From contig DHPF01000015.1 in the NCBI GenBank assembly GCA_002407855.1, forward strand, positions 6,657 to 70,656: DNA of 64,000 nt, written 5' to 3'. Positions 35,756 through 44,030 of the stretch are shown here, piece after piece (the first letter of the stretch is position 1; the number at the start of each line of letters is the position of its first letter). A program made the position numbers and the translations under genes. A model generated the notes under the pieces. The model was not told where the DNA came from and made no database searches. It was given only the letters and a program-made list of their open reading frames with translations. The DNA is from Bacteroidales bacterium UBA5371 (GTDB taxonomy: Bacteria > Bacteroidota > Bacteroidia > Bacteroidales > P3).

Positions 35756-36514
35756 ATGCAAATTTCCGCAGTAATAATTACCTTTAATGAAGAAAGAAAT
35801 ATAGGACGTTGTCTTAGCTCTTTGAATGGTGTTTGCGATGAAATAATTGTTGTGGATAGCCTTTCAACAGACAGAACAAAAGAGATATGCCTTCAATATC
35901 CACTTGTAAAATTCTTTGAACAGAAATTCTTAGGCTATTCGGCTCAGAAAAACTATGCTAATAAATTGGCAAGCTATGATAATATCCTTTCTATTGATGC
36001 CGATGAGGCTCTTTCGGAGCAGTTGAAACAAAGCATAATAGATATTAAGGCATTATATGATAATACTAATAGTTCGGGAAGAATATTTGCGGTTAAACGC
36101 TTAACTAATTATTGTGGCTCATGGATAAAACACTCAGGCTGGTATCCCGACACAAAGCAAAGAATATTCCATAAGTCTTTTCAATGGGTGGGTGAGATAC
36201 ACGAAACTCTTATTTATCCATCTAATGTTAAGACGCAAACTCTTAAAGGGGATTTATTTCATTACACCGTTTATAACTCCTCAGAACATATCAAACAAAT
36301 AGATAAATTCACAACCTTATTAGCAAAGCAATCCCTTGAGAAAGGAAAGAAGGCTAATGGTTTTGATTTATGGTTTCGTCCTAAATGGAAGTTTTTCAGA
36401 GATTACATAATTAATAGAGGCTTTCTTGATGGTAGTGCAGGTTATCAAGTATGTAAGATGTCTGCCTTTGCAACCTTTCTAAAATACGCCAAGATTAAAG
36501 AAAGCAATAAATAA
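35756..36514 (+). CDS. Glycosyltransferase family 2 (WaaE/KdtX-like)
   Basis: Predicted to add a sugar to the LPS core or a related glycan. A GT-A fold: AVIITFNEERNIGRCLSSL at the N-terminus, DEIIVVDSLSTDRTKEI, and the DxD-type metal motif LSIDADEAL near residue 82. It continues with GSWIKHSGWYPDTKQRIF and GDLFHYTVYNSSEHI, typical of LPS-core glucosyltransferases of the KdtX/WaaE group, and ends without membrane helices. 252 residues, full length. The next gene, also a glycosyltransferase, starts 12 bp downstream. Confidence 0.9.
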   Translation: MQISAVIITFNEERNIGRCLSSLNGVCDEIIVVDSLSTDRTKEICLQYPLVKFFEQKFLGYSAQKNYANKLASYDNILSIDADEALSEQLKQSIIDIKALYDNTNSSGRIFAVKRLTNYCGSWIKHSGWYPDTKQRIFHKSFQWVGEIHETLIYPSNVKTQTLKGDLFHYTVYNSSEHIKQIDKFTTLLAKQSLEKGKKANGFDLWFRPKWKFFRDYIINRGFLDGSAGYQVCKMSAFATFLKYAKIKESNK

Positions 36515-36525
36515 GTATCTGGGTT

Positions 36526-37620
36526 ATGAAAAAGAAAAACATAATTCAAATATTTGCATCAAACACTTGGGGAGGAGGAGAGTTATTTGTCTTTGACTTA
36601 ACCAATTGCCTAATTGAAGACAATTATAAAGTCGTTTGCATATTGCGTAAGAGCAAGGTTATTTCGGAGAAAATAAAATGTAAAGACATTGAATACTATC
36701 AGCTAAAACTAAAAGGGGTATTTGATTTCTTATCGGCTCTAAAACTAAAACGCATTGTACAAAAGCATAATATAGACATTATTCACACTCACAACTTCAA
36801 GACATCAATAACCGCAGTCTATGCAAAAATGTTCTTAAACAAGGATATAAAGATAATTGTTTCAAGGCATTTGGTAAAGAAAGCCAAAACCGATTTCATT
36901 CATAATTGGTTATATAAACATATAGATTATATTTTATTTGTTTCGGACTTAGCCCTTGAAGAATTTCTTCTAACCAAGCCAAAGATAGACAAAACTAAGC
37001 TTAGAGTTATACATAATAGTGTTATCCCTAACCCTTCACAAGCAAATATTATCGGTATTAGAGAAAGTTTGTCTGTTTCTGAACAAACGCAAATAGTTCT
37101 TTTCACGGGAAGAATACATAAGGAAAAAGGGTTAGATGTTTTAATTGAATCTATCTACAATCTCAAAGATAAGGATTTTGTTTTGCTTATTGCCGGAGAT
37201 GGTAAGGAAGATTATAAGGCGGAATTAAAAGAAAAGATTAATCAATTAGGCCTAAAAGACAAGGTTTTCTTTATGGGTTTTCTAACTAATGTGAGTCCAA
37301 TAATCAAAGAGTCAGACTTTGGAGTTTGTCCTTCAATTGGAAGAGAGAGTTTTGGATTGTCGGTTGTGGAGTTTATGCTTAATGGCAAAGCTGTTATAAC
37401 AACTAATAATGGGGCTCAGAAAGAGTATATAAAAGACAAAGAAACAGGGATACTTATCCAGCCAAACAATGTTAAGGAGCTTACAAATTCAATTGAATTG
37501 TTAATGACAAATAAAGTGTTAAGAGAAAGCATTGGGCAAAAAGGCAAAGAGTATTTCGACAAAGAGCTTTCTTATGAACAATTTTATAAGAAAATAACTA
37601 CTATATATAATAATGTATAA
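36526..37620 (+). CDS. Glycosyltransferase family 4 (GT-B)
   Basis: A 364-residue GT-B enzyme. N-terminal acceptor domain with FASNTWGGGELFVFDLTNCL and DIIHTHNFKTSITAVYAKMF; C-terminal donor domain with VLFTGRIHKEKGLDVLI, IAGDGKEDYKAEL and the E-x7-E motif in GRESFGLSVVEFMLNGKAV. Likely acts in LPS core or O-glycan assembly with the preceding family 2 enzyme. The exact sugar is unknown. The gene ends a rnfA to glycosyltransferase run on the plus strand. Confidence 0.9.
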   Translation: MKKKNIIQIFASNTWGGGELFVFDLTNCLIEDNYKVVCILRKSKVISEKIKCKDIEYYQLKLKGVFDFLSALKLKRIVQKHNIDIIHTHNFKTSITAVYAKMFLNKDIKIIVSRHLVKKAKTDFIHNWLYKHIDYILFVSDLALEEFLLTKPKIDKTKLRVIHNSVIPNPSQANIIGIRESLSVSEQTQIVLFTGRIHKEKGLDVLIESIYNLKDKDFVLLIAGDGKEDYKAELKEKINQLGLKDKVFFMGFLTNVSPIIKESDFGVCPSIGRESFGLSVVEFMLNGKAVITTNNGAQKEYIKDKETGILIQPNNVKELTNSIELLMTNKVLRESIGQKGKEYFDKELSYEQFYKKITTIYNNV

Positions 37621-37654
37621 GTTTTTTCCCTTGCATTAACTTAACACATTTTAT

Positions 37655-37740
37655 TCCGTCTCTTTGAATCTTTATTCTAATTTCTTAAAACTTTATTCTA
37701 ATTTTCTAACTCTTGGTTTGGTTAGAATTAAATTGACTTT
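37655..37740. repeat. 21-bp-period repeat island 8 (TTTATTCTAA word)
   Basis: TTTATTCTAA at 37671 and 37692, 21 bp apart, flanked by TTTGAATC and CTCTTGGTTTGG units on the same period. The island lies in the convergent gap between the glycosyltransferase and the kor operon, before the terminator at 37763-37797. The word is a diverged relative of the reverse complement of TTAGAATCAAG. Confidence 0.72.
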
Positions 37741-37762
37741 TCTTTTACAAAATGTGAAATAA

Positions 37763-37797
37763 AAAAAGGTTACTTGCAAACAACAAGTAACCTTTTT
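37763..37797. terminator. Strong terminator after the kor operon (bidirectional)
   Basis: A 14-bp perfect stem (AAAAAGGTTACTTG with its complement at 37784-37797) with a 7-nt loop, and A/T tracts on both sides. It serves the minus-strand kor genes and may also stop transcription from the left. Confidence 0.88.
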
Positions 37798-37819
37798 GAG
37801 AGAAATTTCATTTATATTT

Positions 37820-38371
37820 TTACAGAGTACGTACTGCTTCAACAAGCTCTTTCCCTGTTTGAACTGCTTTTAAGTTCTCTGGGATAAGTCCATGATGACG
37901 CTCTGGAAGAGATTTCATCAATCCCTTTTCTATAAATTCTTCTGTTACTACTGGCTTTATTTTCAAATAGGCTCCAAGAACCATCATATTAAATACTTTT
38001 GCCAATCCAAGTTCTGCTGATTTCTCTGTCGCAGAAACTTTGTAGATATTTATGTCTGTACGTTTTGGAGGATTGATTACCCCATTTGGATCATATAATA
38101 ATACTCCGCCTGGTTTAACACTCTTTTCAAACTTGTCAAGAGATTGTTGATTAAGAATAATTGCAGTGTCAAATTGGCTAATAATTGGAGAGCTAATTCT
38201 CTGGTCAGATATTATTACAGATACATTGGCAGTACCTCCACGCATTTCTGGGCCATAAGATGGCATCCAACTAACTTCTTTATCTTGCATAGCTCCTGAG
38301 TAAGCAAGAATTTTACCCATTGATAAGACCCCTTGTCCACCAAATCCGGCTATTATGATTTCTTCTGTCAT
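37820..38371 (-). CDS. korC: 2-oxoacid:ferredoxin oxidoreductase, gamma subunit
   Basis: The gamma subunit of a four-part 2-oxoacid:ferredoxin oxidoreductase. The 183-residue protein begins IIAGFGGQGVLSMGKILAYSG, the family glycine-rich start, with PSYGPEMRGGTANVSVIIS and IAQFD-like SQFDTAIILNQQSLDKF. It is the last gene of the operon korD-A-B-C. Substrate preference (2-oxoglutarate or branched-chain 2-oxoacids) cannot be read from this subunit. Confidence 0.93.
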   Translation of the reverse strand: MTEEIIIAGFGGQGVLSMGKILAYSGAMQDKEVSWMPSYGPEMRGGTANVSVIISDQRISSPIISQFDTAIILNQQSLDKFEKSVKPGGVLLYDPNGVINPPKRTDINIYKVSATEKSAELGLAKVFNMMVLGAYLKIKPVVTEEFIEKGLMKSLPERHHGLIPENLKAVQTGKELVEAVRTL

Positions 38372-38391
38372 TCTGTTATTCTTTTTGTGGG

Positions 38392-39168
38392 TTATTTAAC
38401 TTTTTCTCCATCAACTTTAATATCTCCAATAGGATATTTTACAAACATATTCTCTACCATCCATTCATTTGCTTTTGGTGCTGTCATTTTCCAACCTGAG
38501 TTACAGTTTGAAACTACCTCAACAAATGAAGTTCCTTTCTTGTTCTTTTGGTTTTCGAATGCTTGACGGATTGCTCTCTTTGTCTTTCTAACTGCTGCTG
38601 CTGTGTGAACAGATTGGCGAGTTACATAGTATGTTCCTGGCAGTTCTGCTAAGAGTTCTGTGATTTGCAATGGATAACCATTTAATTCAACTGTACGTCC
38701 ATAAGGAGAGGTTGCAGTTTTCATACCAATTAAAGTTGTTGGTGCCATTTGTCCCCCTGTCATTCCATAGATACCATTATTAATAAAGATAATAACGATA
38801 TTTTCTCCACGATTACAAGCATGGATTGTTTCAGCTGTTCCAATTGCAGCTAAATCTCCATCACCTTGATATGTGAAAGTATGGTGGTCTGGGAAAAGAC
38901 GTTGAATTGCTGTTGCCAATGCAGGAGCTCTTCCGTGAGCAGCTCCTAAGGAGTCAACTTCAAAGTAATTATAAGCTAAAACTGAGCAACCAACTGGTGC
39001 AATGCAAATAGCTTTATCTTGGATGCCCATTTCTTCAATAACTTCTGCAACAATACGGTGAGTTGTTCCGTGTCCACAGCCTGGGCAATAGTGCATTACA
39101 GCTTTTGTAAGCACATCGGTTCTTTTATAAACCAAATTTTCCGGTTTAACTATATCTGGATTAAACAT
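38392..39168 (-). CDS. korB: 2-oxoacid:ferredoxin oxidoreductase, beta (TPP) subunit
   Basis: It binds thiamine diphosphate and a [4Fe-4S] cluster. The 258-residue protein has HYCPGCGHGTTHRIVAEVI (Cys ligands), CIAPVGCSVLAYNYF, AHGRAPALATAIQRL and the TPP motif TYQGDGDLAAIGTAETIHA, with NNGIYGMTGGQMAPTT (both within about residues 28-145). Complete. The start is 1 bp after the korA stop, suggesting coupled translation. Confidence 0.95.
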   Translation of the reverse strand: MFNPDIVKPENLVYKRTDVLTKAVMHYCPGCGHGTTHRIVAEVIEEMGIQDKAICIAPVGCSVLAYNYFEVDSLGAAHGRAPALATAIQRLFPDHHTFTYQGDGDLAAIGTAETIHACNRGENIVIIFINNGIYGMTGGQMAPTTLIGMKTATSPYGRTVELNGYPLQITELLAELPGTYYVTRQSVHTAAAVRKTKRAIRQAFENQKNKKGTSFVEVVSNCNSGWKMTAPKANEWMVENMFVKYPIGDIKVDGEKVK

Positions 39169-39169
39169 A

Positions 39170-40258
39170 TTATTTTGCTTTAATGATTTTTTCTTCTAAT
39201 GCTTCTAATACTTCGTGTGGGGTATGAATAATACCTCCATAACGACCAAAATGTTCTACTGGACAACGGAACTCAGCTGCCAAACGAACATCTTCTACCA
39301 TTTGACCTGCACTCATTTCAACAGTTAAAATGCCTTTAACTTTCTTTGAAAATTCTGCAATAGGTTTTTTAGGGAATGGGAATAATGTGATTGGACGTAA
39401 AAGACCAACCTTAATTCCTTTTTCTCTTCCAAGTTGGATTGCTTTTTGTGCTATACGAGCACTTGAGCCATAAGCAACAAATATATAATCAGCATCCTCG
39501 CAGTCAATGGTTTCAAAGCGAACTTCTTTTTCTTCCATTTCTCTGTACTTAGCTTGAAGTTTATGATTATGCTCTTCTTGTTTTGCAGAGTCAAGTTCTA
39601 AGGATGTAATTATATGATGCTCTCTGTTTGCAGGCTTACCATAACTTGCCCAAGGAGCATTCTTTTTTAATTCTTCATCAGTCCAACGTGGAACATAATC
39701 ACCAACATATAGTTTCTCCATAACCTGACCAATTGCTCCATCTGAAAGTATCATAACAGGATTACGATACTTAAATGCTATTTCCCAGCCTAAGAAAACA
39801 AAATCATACATTTCTTGAACCGTTGCAGGAGCAAGTACAAATAGTTGGTAGTCTCCGTGCCCGCCACCTTTTGTTGCTTGAAAATAGTCTGCTTGTGATG
39901 GTTGAATGGTTCCTAAACCGGGACCGCCACGAACAACGTTAGCTATTATTGCAGGAAGTTCTGCTCCTGCAAGATAGGTTAAACCTTCCTGCATAAGGCT
40001 TATACCAGGAGAAGATGAAGAAGTCATAACCTTCTTTCCAACTCCTGCACCACCATACACCATATTTATTGAGGAAGTTTCACTTTCTGCCTGCAAAACC
40101 ACCATTCCTGTTCTTTCCCATGGCTTTTCTGCCATAAGATATTCCATAACCTCAGATTGTGGAGTAATAGGATAACCAAAGTATCCATCACAACCCGAAC
40201 GTATTGCTGCTTCAGCAATAGCTTCGTTACCCTTCATTAATTTTAGCTCTTTTGCCAT
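39170..40258 (-). CDS. korA: 2-oxoacid:ferredoxin oxidoreductase, alpha subunit
   Basis: The alpha subunit, 362 residues, often annotated VorB in this phylum. It shows the pyrimidine-binding start KGNEAIAEAAIRSGCDGYFG and PITPQSEVMEYLM, the segment TSSSSPGISLMQEGLTYLAG and the end VEHFGRYGGIIHTPHEVLEAL. It works with KorB, KorC and the small ferredoxin KorD to oxidise a 2-oxoacid to acyl-CoA while reducing ferredoxin. Naming it KOR or VOR is a judgement; both fit. Confidence 0.94.
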   Translation of the reverse strand: MAKELKLMKGNEAIAEAAIRSGCDGYFGYPITPQSEVMEYLMAEKPWERTGMVVLQAESETSSINMVYGGAGVGKKVMTSSSSPGISLMQEGLTYLAGAELPAIIANVVRGGPGLGTIQPSQADYFQATKGGGHGDYQLFVLAPATVQEMYDFVFLGWEIAFKYRNPVMILSDGAIGQVMEKLYVGDYVPRWTDEELKKNAPWASYGKPANREHHIITSLELDSAKQEEHNHKLQAKYREMEEKEVRFETIDCEDADYIFVAYGSSARIAQKAIQLGREKGIKVGLLRPITLFPFPKKPIAEFSKKVKGILTVEMSAGQMVEDVRLAAEFRCPVEHFGRYGGIIHTPHEVLEALEEKIIKAK

Positions 40259-40278
40259 TTCTATAAAGTTTAAATAGT

Positions 40279-40497
40279 TTATAACTTAGTTTTGTAAACA
40301 GTTATTACGCCATCTGGACATACCATTGCACAAGATGCACAACCAATACAATCATCTATAACTGCTTCCGAATAATTGTATCCTTTACCATTTACATTTT
40401 TTGCCAGAGCGAGTACTTTGTTTGGACATGCCACAACGCACACTCCACAACCCTTGCAACGCTCTTTGTCAATTACGACTTCTCCTTTTATTGCCAT
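40279..40497 (-). CDS. korD: 2[4Fe-4S] ferredoxin-like delta subunit of the 2-oxoacid oxidoreductase
   Basis: 72 residues with two CxxCxxCxxxCP cluster motifs: CKGCGVCVVACP and CIGCASCAMVCP. It carries electrons within the complex to soluble ferredoxin. It is the promoter-proximal gene, 20 bp before korA, with a consensus promoter at 40552-40583. Confidence 0.95.
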   Translation of the reverse strand: MAIKGEVVIDKERCKGCGVCVVACPNKVLALAKNVNGKGYNYSEAVIDDCIGCASCAMVCPDGVITVYKTKL

Positions 40498-40551
40498 TGT
40501 TCTTTGTTTTTTATTTTATTGTTAATATAATTTGTGTGAGATTTCAGCCTT

Positions 40552-40583
40552 CAAAATTATAACTTATTTTTCATAGCCACAAA
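40552..40583 (-). promoter_or_regulatory. Bacteroidota-type promoter of the kor operon
   Basis: On the minus strand TTTG (complement of 40580-40583) and TAATTTTG (complement of 40552-40559) with a 20-bp spacer, about 54 bp upstream of korD. Confidence 0.68.
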
Positions 40584-40682
40584 TATTTTAAGGTAAATAA
40601 TTTTTTTAGACAATAATAAACGAGCAATGTCGTTTGTTTAGTATGAATTAAAATATTTATAAATTAAAAATTAAAGAACATT

Positions 40683-41261
40683 ATGACTAAATTCACATTA
40701 CCAGCGTTTCCTTATGCACAAGACGCATTAGAGCCGCATATTTCAAAAACAACAATTGAATTTCACTATGGTAAACACCATCAAACTTATGTTGATAATT
40801 TAAACAAACTAATAGTAGGAACAGAATTTGAAAATTCAACATTAGAAGAAATAGTTCTAAAATCAAGTGGTGGCATTTTCAATAATGCAGCACAAGTTTG
40901 GAATCATACTTTCTATTGGAACTGTCTAAATCCTAAATCTCCACTTAAACCAGAAGGAAAATTAAAAGAAGCTATTGATAAAGAATTTGGAAGCTTTGAA
41001 GAGTTTAAAGAAAAATTTACCACAGCCTCAGTAACTTTGTTTGGTTCAGGTTGGGCATGGCTTGTTAAGAATCAAGAAGGCAAATTAGAAATAGTTCAAA
41101 CCTCAAATGCAGAAAACCCAATGCGTCAAGGCAAAACACCATTATTGGTTTGTGATGTGTGGGAACATGCTTACTACATCGACCAACAAAATCGCCGTCC
41201 AGCTTATATGGAAGCATTTTGGAACTTAGTTGATTGGAAAAAGGTAGAAGAAAGATACTAA
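40683..41261 (+). CDS. sodB: Superoxide dismutase (Fe/Mn), cytoplasmic
   Basis: It dismutates superoxide to peroxide and oxygen. All four metal ligands are visible: His in [15 protein letters not shown], His in [10 protein letters not shown], and Asp and His in [16 protein letters not shown]. At 192 residues it has the normal length, and [11 protein letters not shown] is present. No signal peptide, so cytoplasmic. The next gene is an exported paralogue, 5 bp downstream. Confidence 0.96.
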   Translation: MTKFTLPAFPYAQDALEPHISKTTIEFHYGKHHQTYVDNLNKLIVGTEFENSTLEEIVLKSSGGIFNNAAQVWNHTFYWNCLNPKSPLKPEGKLKEAIDKEFGSFEEFKEKFTTASVTLFGSGWAWLVKNQEGKLEIVQTSNAENPMRQGKTPLLVCDVWEHAYYIDQQNRRPAYMEAFWNLVDWKKVEERY

Positions 41262-41266
41262 AAGCG

Positions 41267-41956
41267 ATGAAACGAATATTAATAACTTTATTTGTTTTCT
41301 CATTGATAATCCCTTTTACTAATCTTAAAGCGCAATCAATAGAAAAAAAGAATAAAGTATCCGTAGAAGAAAGAAATCAATTTTCTTTAATGAAGCTTCC
41401 ATACAGCTTAGATGCTCTTGAACCTCATATCTCAAAAACAACATTAGAATATCATTATGGCAAACACCATAAAGCCTATGTTGATAATTTGAATAGATTA
41501 AAAAAGGGGACAGAGTTTGAAAATGCAACATTGGAGGAAATAGTTCTAAATTCCAAAGGAAGTATTTTCAATAATGCAGCACAGATATGGAATCATAATC
41601 TATATTGGAATGGCTTCACTCCTAAATCCTCACTTAAACCAATAGGCAGCCTAAAAGAAGCAATAGAGAAAGAATATAAAACATTTGAAAACTTTAAAGA
41701 AAAGTTTAATTCAGTCTCAATGAGTTTGTTTGGTTCAGGTTGGGCATGGCTTGTAAAGAATCAAGAAGGTAAATTAGAAATAGTTCAAACCTCAAATGCC
41801 GATAATCCATTACGTCAAGGTCTAACTCCAATTATTGGATGTGATTTATGGGAACATTCCTATTACATAGACCAAAAGAACAATAGAGCAGCTTATTTAG
41901 ATGCTTTTTGGAAAGTGATAAATTGGGAAATAGCTGAAAAAAATTATAAGAAATAA
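41267..41956 (+). CDS. Superoxide dismutase (Fe/Mn), exported paralogue
   Basis: A second SOD of 229 residues with a signal peptide (ILITLFVFSLIIPFTNLKAQ) and a 20-residue linker before the SOD core. The ligands are intact: YHYGKHHKAYVDNL, WNHNLYWNG and CDLWEHSYYIDQKNNR. The core is closely similar to the upstream gene (shared EFENATLEEIV or [19 protein letters not shown] or [28 protein letters not shown]), so it is a tandem duplication followed by gain of a signal. Predicted to act in the periplasm. The start at 41267 is chosen because it directly precedes the signal; an earlier in-frame start at 41234 overlaps sodB. Confidence 0.92.
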   Translation: MKRILITLFVFSLIIPFTNLKAQSIEKKNKVSVEERNQFSLMKLPYSLDALEPHISKTTLEYHYGKHHKAYVDNLNRLKKGTEFENATLEEIVLNSKGSIFNNAAQIWNHNLYWNGFTPKSSLKPIGSLKEAIEKEYKTFENFKEKFNSVSMSLFGSGWAWLVKNQEGKLEIVQTSNADNPLRQGLTPIIGCDLWEHSYYIDQKNNRAAYLDAFWKVINWEIAEKNYKK

Positions 41957-41985
41957 AACACCTCTAACTAAGAATATAATAATTT

Positions 41986-42014
41986 AAAGGGATACAAACA
42001 AGTATCCCTTTTTT
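41986..42014 (+). terminator. Terminator after the sod genes
   Basis: AAAGGGATAC, a short loop, GTATCCCTTTT and a run of Ts. Confidence 0.85.
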
Positions 42015-42069
42015 GTTTTTCTTTACCTAAAGGGAAATAAAATAATCTATGCTCATTCTTAATTTGAGT

Positions 42070-42175
42070 TTACTGATATTTGATTTCCATAAATTAACTC
42101 TTAGTTTCGTTAAATTAGAATCAAGATTCAATAAATTAACTCTTAGTTCCATAAAATTAAAACTAAGATTTAAAT
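42070..42175. repeat. 21-bp-period repeat island 9 (AAATTA word)
   Basis: AAATTA starts at 42091, 42112, 42133 and 42154, exactly 21 bp apart, while the rest of each unit alternates between AACTCTTAGTT and GAATCAAGATT types. So word switching occurs from unit to unit at constant phase. The island follows the sod terminator and precedes the ackA promoter. The 301-bp gap holds nothing else. Confidence 0.85.
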
Positions 42176-42183
42176 TAAGTAGT

Positions 42184-42214
42184 TTTGTCCTTTAAGATAT
42201 TCTTTTTAATTTTG
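42184..42214 (+). promoter_or_regulatory. Bacteroidota-type promoter of ackA
   Basis: TTTG at 42184-42187 and TAATTTTG at 42207-42214, 19 bp apart, 43 bp upstream of the start codon. Confidence 0.72.
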
Positions 42215-42257
42215 CAAGCTTAAAGTTCTAAATTTAAAAATCTAAAATAAGAAAATC

Positions 42258-43457
42258 ATGAATGTATTAGTGTTGAACTGTGGCAGTTCTTCTATTAAGT
42301 ATCAGTTGGTTGATATGACTAACGATGCAGCTGTATTAGCAAAAGGTTTGGTTGAAAGAATAGGTCTGGAAATGGGAGAGTTTACTCATCGTCCCGAAGG
42401 AAAAGACAAACATTATGTTCAATGCCCTATTCCCACACATAAGGTTGGTATAGATTTAATTTTAAATGCTTTAATTGATGAGAAAATAGGTGTAATTAAA
42501 TCTTTAAATGAAATTAATGCTTGTGGTCATAGAGTGGCTCATGGAGGTGAAGTATTTAAGACATCTGTTATAGTTGGCATTGAGGAAAAAGTTAAGATAA
42601 AAGAACTTTGTGCATTAGCTCCATTACACAACCCAGCAAATCTTGAAGGAATTGAAGCTATGGAAGCATTACTTCAAGGTGTTCCACAAGTAGCTGTTTT
42701 CGACACTTCTTTCCATCAAACCATGCCAGAGGAAGCATTTATGTATGCAATAGACTACAAATACTACACTGAGGATAAAATACGCCGTTATGGTTTTCAC
42801 GGAACAAGCCATAAGTTTGTTGCTCAAAAGGCTGCCCGATTAGCTGGATTGGACATCAATAACTCAAAGATAATCAGTTGCCATTTAGGAAATGGAGCTT
42901 CTATTTGTGCAGTGGAAAATGGTAAATCAGTAGATACCTCAATGGGATTTACACCTGTTGAAGGTTTAGTTATGGGAACAAGAGCAGGAGACTTTGATAT
43001 TGGAGCATTTCTTTACATTTGTGAGAAGGAAGGGCTGAATATTACAGCAGCAAATAATCTAATCAATAAAAAATCAGGTCTTTTAGGACTAAGTGGTCAT
43101 TCTGATATGAGAGAAGTTTGTCAAGGAAAGAACAATGGAGTAAAGAGAGATGTGGTTGCTTTTGATTTGTTCTGCAACAGGGTTAGAAAATATATTGGAG
43201 GCTATGCTGCAACAATGGGAGGAGTTGATTTAATCCTATTTACAGGAGGTATTGGCGAAAATGCTGATGATGTTCGTGAGAAGATTTGTGAAAAATTAGA
43301 ATTCATAGGAGTTGAATTTGATGCAAATGTTAATAAAGGTCAAAGAGGTGTTGATTTAATGCTTTCAAAACCTTCTTCTAAGGTTAAGGTTATGATGGTT
43401 TCTACTAACGAAGAGTATGTTATTGCACAAGATACTTATGCTTTAGTAAAGAAATAA
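42258..43457 (+). CDS. ackA: Acetate kinase
   Basis: It makes ATP and acetate from acetyl phosphate, the substrate-level phosphorylation step after PFOR and phosphotransacetylase. The 399 residues include LVLNCGSSSIKYQL, HRVAHGGEVF, AVFDTSFHQTMPEEAF, RRYGFHGTSHKFV, ISCHLGNGASICAV and LILFTGGIGENADDVR, all intact. pta is not adjacent, unlike in many genomes. The acyltransferase gene starts at the very next base after its stop. Confidence 0.97.
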   Translation: MNVLVLNCGSSSIKYQLVDMTNDAAVLAKGLVERIGLEMGEFTHRPEGKDKHYVQCPIPTHKVGIDLILNALIDEKIGVIKSLNEINACGHRVAHGGEVFKTSVIVGIEEKVKIKELCALAPLHNPANLEGIEAMEALLQGVPQVAVFDTSFHQTMPEEAFMYAIDYKYYTEDKIRRYGFHGTSHKFVAQKAARLAGLDINNSKIISCHLGNGASICAVENGKSVDTSMGFTPVEGLVMGTRAGDFDIGAFLYICEKEGLNITAANNLINKKSGLLGLSGHSDMREVCQGKNNGVKRDVVAFDLFCNRVRKYIGGYAATMGGVDLILFTGGIGENADDVREKICEKLEFIGVEFDANVNKGQRGVDLMLSKPSSKVKVMMVSTNEEYVIAQDTYALVKK

Positions 43458-44024
43458 ATGAGAAGATTTTTCGGAAGTTTTTTCTTATGGATTTGTGGCT
43501 GGAAGCTTATTGGAAAGCCTGAAAAGCAAATGCAGAAATGTGTTTTTATAGAAGCTCCTCACACTTCTATGTGGGATTTTGTTTGGGGTTGCCTTGGGCT
43601 TTGGAAGTTAAAAGTAAAGCCTAAGTTCTTAATAAAAAAAGAATTATTTGTGTTCCCCTTTGGAATATTACTTAGAGGTTTAGGAGGCTTGCCTGTTGAT
43701 AGAGGAAGAAGCTCTAATATGGTAGACCAAGCAGTAGAGATGTTTAATACAAAAGAAAGATTCTCATTAGTCATTACTCCTGAAGGCACAAGAAAATACA
43801 CTGAGCATTGGAAAAAAGGATTTTATCATATTGCATTTAAAGCAAATGTGCCAATCTATCTTGCATATCTTAACTATCAGAAAAAGGAGGGCGGAGCTGG
43901 AAAAATCTTTTATCCAACAGGCAACTACGAGAAAGATATATTGGAAATACAAGAGTTCTATAAAGATAAGGTAGCAAAATATCCTGAGAACTTCAATTTG
44001 AGTAAGCAGTATCAAAATAAATAA
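43458..44024 (+). CDS. 1-acyl-sn-glycerol-3-phosphate acyltransferase-like protein (PlsC family)
   Basis: A 188-residue PlsC-family acyltransferase: FIEAPHTSMWDFVWG holds the HX4D motif, KKELFVFPFGILLRGLGGLPVDR the second block, and LVITPEGTRKYTEHWKKGFY the EGTR block. It probably acylates lysophosphatidic acid or a related lipid at the membrane. It is short, like the Bacteroidota members found next to central metabolism genes. It starts directly after ackA and lies 6 bp before aspS. Confidence 0.88.
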   Translation: MRRFFGSFFLWICGWKLIGKPEKQMQKCVFIEAPHTSMWDFVWGCLGLWKLKVKPKFLIKKELFVFPFGILLRGLGGLPVDRGRSSNMVDQAVEMFNTKERFSLVITPEGTRKYTEHWKKGFYHIAFKANVPIYLAYLNYQKKEGGAGKIFYPTGNYEKDILEIQEFYKDKVAKYPENFNLSKQYQNK

Positions 44025-44030
44025 TATTAT

